From positions 316,455 to 380,454 of the forward strand of contig NW_014577165.1 in assembly GCF_000485595.1 (NCBI RefSeq): a DNA stretch of 64,000 nucleotides, given 5' to 3'. This DNA is from Priapulus caudatus (lineage: Eukaryota > Priapulida > Priapulimorpha > Priapulimorphida > Priapulidae). The notes under the pieces are model-generated. The model did no database searches. It saw only the letters and a list, made by a program, of their open reading frames with translations, and was not told the DNA's origin. Of the stretch, positions 54,671-64,000 are shown piece after piece; position 1 is the stretch's first letter, and each line of letters opens with the position of its first letter. The position numbers and the translations under genes are program-made.

Positions 54671-55052
54671 ATTTGTTACCGTGTACGGTAGGCCTAGGCC
54701 TATCTGCTGTGCTGGCCAATCCTGATGAGAAATGCGTAGTAGTTCACCCCGAAATTCGGCAAAACGGCGAACAAGTTCACGTATACAACTTTTCCTGTGT
54801 GACCTTTATGTAAAACACATTAACTATACGCCTTTCATAAAACTATGCAGCTCAAACTGCACTAGGAATATACGAAATTTCAGTAAGCTTTAATTTTATC
54901 CAACATACTGCTATCTTTCCAGCCTCAGCCTTTCAGTGCTTTCACTGGGTCCAGGGCGGATCACGTGATCTGGTGGTATTTTTCCTGTAGCGGAGAGTAA
55001 CGGAGTGCTTTCGTTCTGCTTAGGGTTGTGGGTTAGGTGGTGCACTGTTATC

Positions 55053-55112
55053 ATTATATCAGGAGTGAATAATAATATATATATATATTATTATTCACTC
55101 CTGATTATATTA
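55053..55112. repeat. Fold-back repeat with TCAGGAGTGAATAATA ends, copy 2
   Basis: ATATCAGGAGTGAATAATA and TATTATTCACTCCTGAT flank an (AT) core. Same ends as the copy in AATF intron 4. Confidence 0.85.
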
Positions 55113-55237
55113 TACGAACACATGTTGTTGTGTGTATATATCTATGGTGGCATATATATATATACGTATATATATATATATATATTATATGTACGCGTTA
55201 TACGCGTGTCGTCTCAACAATTAATTTTGCTATAACC

Positions 55238-55745
55238 CAAGGGCGGATTCAGACCGTATATATGCCGGAAATACGGTCTAGATTTCAAAGTGCCCTTCGA
55301 AATTTTGCACTAAAAAAATACAGAAAACAATTTGATGGAATTTGGCTATATTCTTTATTTGTTTTCTTTTTCTGCTGATTTATTGACAGGACTTGAAGGA
55401 AATCAAAATTTTACATGGTAACAAAACTAGCTTTGATATCTGAAAAAGAAGGGAAGTGCTTGAATCATTCTGCATTAATTGCTGGTATGCAAAGCGCAGG
55501 CAAAATAAAGCAGAAATAAAATTCCATATGGTTTTTAGCTATTGCTGCTTGACTAAATGTGTGCTCAAATGGTGCTCATTTTTGTGCCCAGGGACCCTTG
55601 AAATTTAGAAATTTCCTGGGAGGGGGCCCCCCAGACCCCCCGCCATGTGCTTCCGCGCCTGACGGTGCCCATTGTGGGGTGGTGTGCCCTCTTTGGGGGA
55701 TGTGCCCTTAAAATCTGGAAAAATAGCTTCAGCCCTGGATCCGCT
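55238..55745. mobile_element. Probable non-autonomous DNA element (GGGCGGATTCAG ends)
   Basis: The left end AAGGGCGGATTCAGACC and right end TTCAGCCCTGGATCCGCTAC are imperfectly inverted. The GC-rich right part contains GGGGGCCCCCCAGACCCCCC and repeated GTGCCC. No coding capacity seen. Confidence 0.5.
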
Positions 55746-57357
55746 ACTATCAAATAATTTTCACTCATCCCAGTAAATTTGTGAGTGGAGAAAATGTTGA
55801 GTTTCATGACTCTGAGAAGATATGTGGAGTTTGGCCACATCCACAATACAAAATGATGATAAATGACAAATGTGACATATATGACAAATGTGATACAAAT
55901 GGACCATGGAAATATGGACCCAAATCCTACAACATATCCCCATCAGCTCTATCCGTGTAGCTCTCTGCTGCACCACAGGAACCTATAGAAGGAGGGCTAC
56001 ACGGGCAGAGCTAAATCCGTACTACGAAATATTTAATATGTATCACAACCAGTAGAACCAGTATTCAGCATTCGTTAAATATTAAATTAGAAATATCAAG
56101 AGAACTACTTGAAATACAAATGCATAACATCGATAGGTAACGCTAAACTCTATACGTATATTCGTCACAACATACACGTGATCTTTCATTAAAAAATTGC
56201 ACAACTGTAAAGTTTGTTGTACAATCCCAATAAAATAATAAGGGAACGAATGGCAGTGATATCCAATAACGTGATGTTAACAAATAACGTTTGATGATCG
56301 ATGATTCAAACGCATCGCTTACCACAGTAAAAAATACTCAACGATGGGCTACCTTTCGTCTTTATGGCGTTATGATTTAGCCCCAAATCTGTAGTAGGCC
56401 TACCCTTCACACCGCAACAGGTTCCTGTTGAAGAGCAAATGGCTACACTGGTAGAGCCAGTGTTCTATTAAATTTTACATCCATGACGTGATGGGTCGAA
56501 TTGCAGACATTGCATTTCATATTATGAATTGTGAACACACAAACAACATTTGCCAATATATATGAAATAAATCAGCTGCATAGTGAATATTTTATACAGT
56601 TCAACACTTCACTAACATCACTACAGTCTCGTCTAAAACATGAAAGACTCCATTCTAATCAACTCTTAATTTAATTACACCTATGCGAGTAGATGGTAGC
56701 AAGCTCACACAAACTAATTTATTATGAAGGAACATCAAAAAATTAGATTAAAAATCAAACCGCAGAAACTATCACTATCAAACTATAGACTAGAAAACAC
56801 TTACACACAAAATACATGTAAGTACATAACTAAGTACATGCAGGGATATAAAGAGACGATGCAGCACGATTCTCTCAATAATCGAAGGGGATGAATTACA
56901 ATCTCTACACTAGATAAACAGTAAAACATTTCATATAAATATATGTCAAGTGGAATGTTTGACTCGCAGCTCAACAATCGTGAACGATAATAAACTGAAT
57001 GATTGATGGGGTCTGTTGCCTGTCTGGTGTACAACACGGAATTTTTCACTTCCATTTAAAATTCAGTTAGAGCAAAGAAAATCGAACCTCCGTTTAGTAT
57101 TTATATCATTACATGTGATAGAATATTCCATATTTTATTGCCAAACATTGAAATAAAACATCATTTGTTATCCTTGTACACTTGAAGAATAACCAAACTT
57201 TAACTGCTGAATTTGGTTGGATATCACAACACAGGCCAAGATGTTAAGATACACAGAAAATATTGCAGCGCATAATAGCAGCATTTAACATATTACAACA
57301 CAATTTCAAGGTAAGAAAGGGACTATTGCACACAATAGATGCACCACTAGCACAATA

Positions 57358-57415
57358 CTATCAAGAGTCCATAATAGAAATCTTCTGTTATGGACTATTG
57401 ATAATTTGATACTAT
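57358..57415. repeat. Palindrome of the TATCAAGAGT family
   Basis: CTATCAAGAGTCCATAATAG and CTGTTATGGACTATTGATA form near-perfect arms around a short loop. Confidence 0.75.
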
Positions 57416-58668
57416 CTTGTATGGTAGTATTTGATGTTTATAGAAAGGTTTTTACCTGTCTATCTACCATGGCCTGAATTACGTAGATAACTGGCGTATT
57501 CTGTGGTAATTGCGTATGATTCAAACAAGTCAAGTGATGAACAAAAATGTGTAGGAAAAGAAGTTAACAGTATTCCGTATAAGTTGTTCCGTTCAGCAAG
57601 TACATTAGCACTGGCTAGGTTACACGGTGGCCCTATGGTGCTCTGGGAACAAAGATTATTAAGTAGTAAGTAAGGGTACACGCAAGTCACCTAGGATACT
57701 AAAGATAGTGGCTGCATATCTGTGAGGGCCTCCCTCCGAGGAAGTCAGAAAACACAAACAATTCGTGTCAATATTCAAATTCAAATTACTCTCAGTCATT
57801 CGCGACTGTTTCTGTCACGTGAACAGTCAATAAATGGTAGTGGCGCAGGTAACATATATAAGGGTAGAGAGTCAGAGGAACCTTCTGTCATGTTCATTGT
57901 TCCTGAGTCAATACTCACCACGTCAAGCTTTTAGTTACTTCTAGTTGATTCTGAATATATTATTTGGCATAATAAAGTAAAATTCAAAGTAAAATACTAC
58001 TAAAAGGTAGAGCTATGTCATTCTTCATATAGGATTCTAGGTCATGCATGCTCACCATCTCACAACTGTCTTGCTGCCAGTGGATTGATCTCTGCAATAT
58101 GTGACTACTCAGTAGAGATTTCATATTGCCAGCCAATTGTGAGATCACTCATCTGCGATTGTCTGTGCACATTATTGTCTAACCAAGCAATCATATGTAC
58201 TATATAACTATTCTATTTTTTTTTAAACGGATTTCTTAATCCGGAGTACATAATCTTTATCATCTCAAACCCAGCCACGCACGCACCCACTCACACAGGC
58301 ATACACTCACGTACACACACGCATGCACACACCACAGCAACAACAACACACCTATACATAAAAGTTATAAAAATCACACTGTCAACACATTACACAATCT
58401 AAACCACGCACATAAACACACGAAATTATTTGGAGGGAACGAGACTATCATCAATAACTGATCTAAGCAAAACTGCGAGGTGCACGGAATATGTCAGATT
58501 TCATTTGCCATGTTGCGTACACGTGGCGCAAAGTTCCGAGACCATACGGAATTGGATTTGTTCCCCTTTAATCAGTTCAATTACGTTATGTCTTGTTATC
58601 TGCATGACTTCTCTTGTCCTACGCGACTGCCCCGCTCTCCCCGGCATACAGCACGACAATATATTAGT

Positions 58669-61151
58669 CTATTTATCATCCTCTTTCTTTTTATTGCTTT
58701 CCTGCTCCTCCGTTGCCGACTCCTCCTCCGCCTTCTCGCTTAACGTCTCCTCTGGCTTTTTCTCTTCTTCTGACTCAGTGCTCTCCTCTTTCTCTCCCTT
58801 CTCGGCGGGCACTTCATCTTCCTCTGTGGCTGCCTGCGACTTCTTTGGGCGACCCCGCTTCCCGCCGGTCACCTGAACAAAAGAACGTGCATTCGTTAAA
58901 CGTTTCTCGCTTTGGAATAGGTTATCTGCTGGTATAAAGTACATGCAGAAATGCAGGGAGATATAGATGAGGGATTGGTGACCGGATTATGTCATGTTTG
59001 TATATTTGCTTGCATTTTATGAGTTAATAATTTGCAGTAATTTTGATTCCTAAAAAAATGATTTTTCGTCATGTCAATATAGATAGCCAAGCATTTCACT
59101 ATCAATAACACTATCTATAACCATAACATACATAGACACTAGACAGACAATAAAAATTCCTGCTCTACCTTTCCGTCTTTTTTTGAGGCAACACGTTTTT
59201 TCAGAGGTGGTTTGGGAGGACCTCCTCGTCCCGCAGACCGTGTTCGCCGCCCTTCCGTCACGTCCAAACTTATCTCGCCCTTAAACAGCTTCTTCGCTGC
59301 AAGTGAAATCGAAACGTAAGCACCAATGGGACACAATGATGAATGGATTTGCGAATAACATATTGTGCTCATACAGATTCTTAATATTTTTCCCCAAGGC
59401 TAAAACTTACCTCATTAGTACACCTACAAACTTACTACAGAACAACACCGTAAACTGCTAGCATCACTATCAACCATCGCACCAGCCGTACGTAGTACTG
59501 TACCTTCTTCTAGTGTCTTCTCCATGGTGCTCGATTTCTTAGTAGTGGCCGGCTTATTTCGCTTTGCGAGCGGTTCTTCAGAGTTGATCTGCTCGATCTT
59601 GTCCTGCTGTCCGCGCGTTTTTGCATCATCGTCCAGCTGCTTGTCCTGTGCCTCCAGAAACGCACTTCCCTCCTGCAAGTGAACACATAACACTGTAGAA
59701 AATTAACATTGCGGGGAATATAACATGGTTGTAGAAGGTATAACATTGTATGGCGTATAACATAAGCTACGTTCACACGAGATTCACGGCCTCGCTGGTT
59801 CCGTACTTATCTGGTGCTAAATTCGGCTGAAATACCGTGCTAACACAACCCGCGGCGTTCACACGAGAATCGAGGCTTAGCTGGCTAGGTATAATGGTAA
59901 ATAATTTCTCCGCTAGAGGGAAGTGTTTTTCATGATAGCGGCGCCCATGAAAGTCAGTTGTTTGTGGCAGTTTTTCACTAAAATTACACAAAATGATGAT
60001 CCAGATAAGCATTACGAATGCTTTGGTGATGAAGACGATTATCAAACGGAAATTCGGAGAAATATTTTCAATGGCATGAGCCGGAAGTGAAAAACGACAC
60101 TCCGCCGCCTAGTATCAATGTAGCGCACTACATTTTCACGGCTTATGAGGCCTCGAATTGCGTTCACACGACAGACAACACGCGGCCAGCGTGGTGCCGT
60201 ACTTAAGCGGGTGTTTCAGCGCGGAATCACTTTCCACGCCGAACAAGCCTCGTATTTCAGTACGGTACTTGGGAGGCCGCGTACATAAGCCTTGAATATT
60301 TTTACCGTGTGAACGCTAAGTACGGTAATGAAATCCTCGTGTGAACGCAGCTATAATTGCAGAACGTGTATCATTGTAACACATATATAGCATTGTAGAG
60401 CTCGTAACATCAGAACATATAACATTCTAAGACATATCACATTGTAGAAACGTGCCAGTATATGATATCCAGGTAGTACCCCACATCTAGTGAGAGTTGC
60501 TTCGTTTCACATAGCAGCAATTCTTGGCAGGAGGGAAAGCAAGAAGAAAACCACTCGTAATAAACAATTAGCGTGTGCCTCAGCAAAGTATGCTCTGTCC
60601 ATTAATTGGTGTAGCTAGGCCACCAGCCACCAAAATGCACTAAAGCAAAAACTCCTTTTGGCACTGACACAATGTTACAGATGCACGTCACAAACCGGCA
60701 GCCACACAAATCCGGACACTGTAAAACACACATGAAACGGCCCTACAACTGCAGCACAAATGCATGAGACCTGAACCATACAGAGAGCTACGAACGCATT
60801 TCTACATCAACCTTGTGTTAGCCATCACCCCTACAGAACGAACACCTGTCTATAAAGGACACTTGGCATTTCTCTTTAGTGGCACTTATTTATGGTGGTG
60901 AACCACCTCTAAAGAATGGCAACATGTCTATACAGAACACTTTTAGCATTTTCCTTGAGTAATCATTATATATACAGGTATGACTGTATTTTACACTGTC
61001 AGATGGTTCTCTAACACATGTATGCTCTACACTGACGACATGCAAACCTTTGCCAACTGGACCATAGTTCAGTTCGCTGAATTCTAGGAATCAGTCCTGC
61101 CTCGCGCAGCAATTTTCTCTCCCCAGATGCCTTGAGGTACTCGATTCCCTC
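58669..61151 (-). CDS. Unrecognised AT-hook nuclear protein, 3' exons (partial model)
   Basis: Three terminal minus-strand exons fit together in phase: 59672-59504, 59296-59169 and 58872-58669 (TAG). They read EGSAFLEAQDKQLDDDAKT, then KPATTKKSSTMEKTLEEAKK, RRTRSAGRGGPPKPPLKKR, an AT-hook core TGGKRGRPKK, and a highly acidic Glu/Lys tail. A further exon starting at 61151 reads EGIEYLKASGERKLLREAG and LIPRIQRTELW; its 3' border near 61045 is unclear. At about 62928 another exon-like stretch after an AG reads EGVKYLRGAKKDMLM. The repeated EG-x-x-(F/Y)-L start suggests an exon-encoded repeat. I do not recognise the family; DNA- or chromatin-binding is inferred only from the AT-hook and charge. 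The 5' end lies at or beyond the window edge. Confidence 0.65.
59763..60352. mobile_element. Non-autonomous element with AGCTACGTTCACACGAG ends (MITE-like)
   Basis: Left end AGCTACGTTCACACGAGATT and right end ATCCTCGTGTGAACGCAGCT are inverted with few mismatches, flanked by ATA on both sides. Internal GTTCACACGA motifs recur in both directions (59851, 60151, 60307). No intact ORF. Lies upstream of the EGSAF exon, probably in an intron of the AT-hook gene. Confidence 0.75.
60838..60985 (+). repeat. CTGTCTATAAAGGACACTT repeat, copy 2
   Basis: ACACCTGTCTATAAAGGACAC, TGGTGGTGAACCACCTCTAAAG and TATATACAGGTATGACTGTA: two degenerate units of the same repeat as at 52440 and 63015. Confidence 0.65.
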
Positions 61152-61529
61152 CTGTTTGCATCAAGGTCATATTTAGGTCAATGTCAGTTTCGTGTAGTAA
61201 TCTACACACCTCTCACTCGCACGCCTTATCAAACCCATTTGAGTATTGTGCATTCTTAGACAATTTTCAGTAGATTTATATCATGTCATAAGCGAGATTT
61301 GAGATAAAATTCAAACGTGTCACAAACGTTCACCACTCTGTAGAGAAACTTTAAAGTCAGTTGTTATTACTATTTATGCTCAAGGTTTCTATGATGCATA
61401 ATTTCAATTAACAATTGCAGTACACTGAATGCCTAACCTGAAAACCTATAGAAATATTTACATATTTTCAGATTCATCACAAAGCTTATTACATGACACG
61501 TGTAGTGAAAGGTACTAAAATGAAATTGT

Positions 61530-62224
61530 CAATGACACTGTAGCTCACCTTGGGTGTGATAGAACTAGAAGAGGGAGGGGGATATATAAAGCAAGAGTAT
61601 ATATAGGAGACCTCCCATTATATATAGCATATCTCCCATTATATACTCTTGATAATGATATATATATGCATAAGTTTTGATGCGAAAATAAATGTTTCAG
61701 ATCTGAGTCTGAAATCTTGACAAGAGATGGCGCTACGCCTAAATGATTGCCATTTTGGTTTTCGAATATCGCGCAAATAAAAACAATAAAATATTCCAGT
61801 CAAATTACTGTAACGAAGAATCTAAAACACAATATTACACTTATATAGGTATGATTGTAGAGTTGTTAACCAGTTAGACGAAATAAACGTAATAGGACGT
61901 TGTCATCTCTCCCATAGGAGTAACAACTGTTTTGGGGCTAGCCTTACACATTCACATACCAAAATTTAACAAAATCGAATGAATTTAGATTACCATATAT
62001 TCATTTTTGCCAAAAAGTAGGCGTGGCTCGAAAGTAGGTCGACTGGCGTGCTCCAAAATAGGAAGTTCAAATCTCTCCCATAGGAGTAACAACTGTATTC
62101 AATTTGAAACATGTGGGTCAAACGGTTCTTGAGTTATCGTTGACTGTAGCCAAATGTTGACGGACGGACGGACGACACCCCATAGCAATAGCCCATCTTG
62201 ACGATGTCAAGGCGAGCTAAAAAC
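61530..62224 (+). mobile_element. Second pearl-like family, copy 2
   Basis: Starts TGTCAATGACACTGTAGCTCA, then the AGAGTATATATAGGAG/CTCCCATTATATACTC hairpin, AAGTAGGTCGACTGGCGTGC, ATGTGGGTCAAACGG, a (GACG) array, and the hairpin CTTGACGATGTCAAG with GCGAGCTAAAAA at 62224. About 695 bp, shorter than copy 1. Confidence 0.78.
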
Positions 62225-63014
62225 GCAGTCGTACGTAATGTATATTTAGATAATATATCTAGTACGTAATGTATATATATATGTATCTTCCTTTATAGCC
62301 AGCCATCAAGCAAAATTTTTGGGTAAGAGCTGGCCGATTATCAGCTCTGCCACTGTGACCTGTAACATAATAAGTCTTAACATTAATGAGCATGTTACGT
62401 GACGGGACATGCCATCAGGTGGTAGAACCTGTGGGCACGTGCATGCTCGCATGCAAACTTTCACATAATCGCAACCTTGCAATGGCAAAAACCACACCGC
62501 GTCTACCATCATAAACCACGAAATACACAACGCAACATACCGTGCACAGAGCTTCTCTCATGAGATTTTTAGGTGGTTAAGAAATCTAAATAGCATGTGT
62601 TGCACCTCAGGACGCATAGCAAAATCACTCCACTCTCTTTGCGTCTCGCCACTTAGTATGAAAACCGTATAAGTAATAATTGAGCGGACTGAAGCAAGCT
62701 CAGGGGGATCAATCAGACGATTGCAAGCTGAATAACACGCCTAAACCTGAGCGGCTCTTTCCATCGTCGCCACACGCTTGCATTTCGCGAGGCGAGAGCA
62801 AGCACCCGGCCGTACGCCCACACGAGTTTCAGAAGTCTCCTCCCCAGGAACAATTTCGTCCAAGCCCTGTAAGCGTACATCAGCATGTCTTTCTTGGCAC
62901 CTCTCAGGTACTTGACACCTTCCTATATATATAGCGCACGAGAAATCCACGTACAGTCAAACCGTAACCCGGGTTAGTAGTCAGTCAGTCATGCAGATAG
63001 AGCGGCCGCGGGCC

Positions 63015-63235
63015 ACCTGTCTACAAAGGCCACTTTTGGCGTCCGTCTAGAGGGGTGGTTATACGGCGAAAACACCTCTATAGAACAGATCCCCATTTAT
63101 AAAGGACACTTTTGGCATTTCCCCTGAGTGGCACTTACACAGTGACATGGCCTCTGTCAACAATACAAACATCTGTCTATGAAGAGGGCTTTTAGATTTT
63201 CCTCGATTTACCCTCAGATAGGTTTGACTGTAACT
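63015..63235 (+). repeat. CTGTCTATAAAGGACACTT repeat, copy 3
   Basis: Three degenerate units: CCACCTGTCTACAAAGGCCAC, CACCTCTATAGAACAG...TTTATAAAGGACACTTTTGGC and ATCTGTCTATGAAGAGGGC, ending in AGGTTTGACTGTA. Confidence 0.7.
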
Positions 63236-63479
63236 ACAAAGATAGTGCAAACCAGTGTAGTTGGAAATCAATGAAGATTTTCGGTGACAAGTATAATCAC
63301 AATTGTGTGAAGATTGAATGTTCAAAGTACAAAAGGTGTGACTGTCGCACAGTTTCAGTCCACATTGGGGTAGACAAGAGCTTTGAGCATGAGGAAGGTG
63401 GTCTTGGCCCATAACCAACATAATATATACATGTGCAGCCTAGAGGAATGAAACAAAAAACATAGACACTATCAGCGAA

Positions 63480-63598
63480 AAAAATACACGGGAGCGGCGA
63501 GCGATTTCGCTCCCGTCAGCTTTCAAAGCGCTCTGGTAACAACAATTACGAGAGCGAAAATTTTGGAAGCTACGAAAAAAAATCGCTCCCGTGCCGCC
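63480..63598. repeat. Short palindromic repeat with CACGGGAGCG ends, copy 2
   Basis: AATACACGGGAGCGGCGAGCG at the left and ATCGCTCCCGTG at the right, with internal CGAGAGCGAAAATTTT. Same family as 22620-22740. Confidence 0.75.
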
Positions 63599-64000
63599 GG
63601 CAGCGTTACGACCCGTTCCTCAACGTAGACAGCTAGGGTATCCAAAACATCTAGAGCTGCATAAACTCCCTCAACGCATGATTCGCCACACGAACAAAAA
63701 CTCGCGACGCGACAGTCTAAGAAATCAATGTGTTTTTATAACCGCGTAACAATAAGTTTATTTATCGCAGGGGTTATTGTGGGAAGTTAGGGCACAACCA
63801 GTGCCACCTGACACGCACGTAATCAAAGCTGTTTTCTGAATTTGTCACGTAGAAAGTGGACTGTTTTTATTCAGGTAGATATTTAGAAGAAATGTAAACT
63901 GTATATACTTGAAAATTCTAGGCACTTGTAACTTTGTGGATGTGCGGCAGCATTGATAGATCTATGCATGGGGGTACCGTGGACTGGGGAAGAGAAAAAC
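63599..64000. other. Window end, no feature recognised
   Basis: About 400 bp of AT-rich sequence with no coding exon or repeat that I can support. Confidence 0.6.

Larger units (their letters stand above)
54671..58668. other. Intergenic region upstream of OGA
   Basis: No gene is recognised. It holds the fold-back at 55053-55112, AT repeats at 55150-55190, the CGGATTCAG/CTGGATCCG element at 55238-55745, short ATGACAAATGTG repeats near 55860, and a palindrome at 57358-57415 (TATCAAGAGTCCATAATAG and its inverse). The OGA promoter must lie within the first few hundred bases after 54670; no TATA box or other core element could be assigned with confidence. Confidence 0.7.

Noticed and set aside
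62306-62350. Exon-like stretch on the minus strand (VTVAELIIGQLLPKNFA)
   Set aside because: It follows a usable acceptor, but no donor in a fitting phase was found and the phase relation to the AT-hook gene cannot be shown.

Overview
The window is 64 kb of intron-rich animal nuclear DNA. It carries conserved metazoan nuclear genes split by GT-AG introns (one GC-AG), and roughly half or more of the non-coding sequence is made of dispersed, palindromic or tandem repeats. Short ACGG/GACG arrays next to a 3' hairpin, fold-back elements and a fish/invertebrate-type CXC-domain transposon gene suggest a marine invertebrate (spiralian, priapulid or similar). I cannot place the species from sequence alone.

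Layout. 1-10,800: the 3' half of a mitochondrial ATP synthase alpha gene (ATP5F1A, + strand), present 2.3 times as a tandem unit of about 4.7 kb with a 25-N gap; parts of it look like uncorrected long-read sequence. 10,651-12,400: a dispersed element and a minisatellite. 12,396-19,552: complete SIRT6 (- strand, 7 coding exons, 606 aa) with an unusually long Ser/Gly/acidic tail. 19,553-21,414: intergenic DNA between divergent SIRT6 and AATF, holding fold-back elements with telomere-like repeats. 21,415-29,416: complete AATF/Che-1 (+ strand, 9 coding exons, 580 aa). 31,659-54,670: complete O-GlcNAcase OGA (- strand, 15 coding exons, 924 aa), whose 9.9-kb intron 5 hosts most of the mobile DNA. 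58,669 to about 61,151 or further: the 3' part of an unrecognised AT-hook gene (- strand).

Mobile DNA. The main family (six copies found) resembles the bivalve 'pearl'/Helentron-like non-autonomous elements: a 5' end near ACAAGTGCCGC, a (GACG)n stretch, then a perfect 3' hairpin followed by AGCTAAAAA. A second family shares that 3' design. One copy of the first family is interrupted by a 3,526-bp giant palindrome with 13-bp perfect terminal inverted repeats and a 3-bp target duplication. Each arm carries a decayed copy of a gene for a GCDT-motif plus CXC-cysteine protein. This nested element is the most unusual object in the window.

Functional links between the genes are only general. SIRT6 (chromatin NAD-dependent deacylase), AATF (nucleolar and DNA-damage factor) and OGA (nucleocytoplasmic sugar hydrolase) are housekeeping or stress genes, and I see no evidence that they form a co-regulated unit. 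Exon borders were worked out by hand from splice signals, reading-frame phase and remembered family conservation; no search was run.
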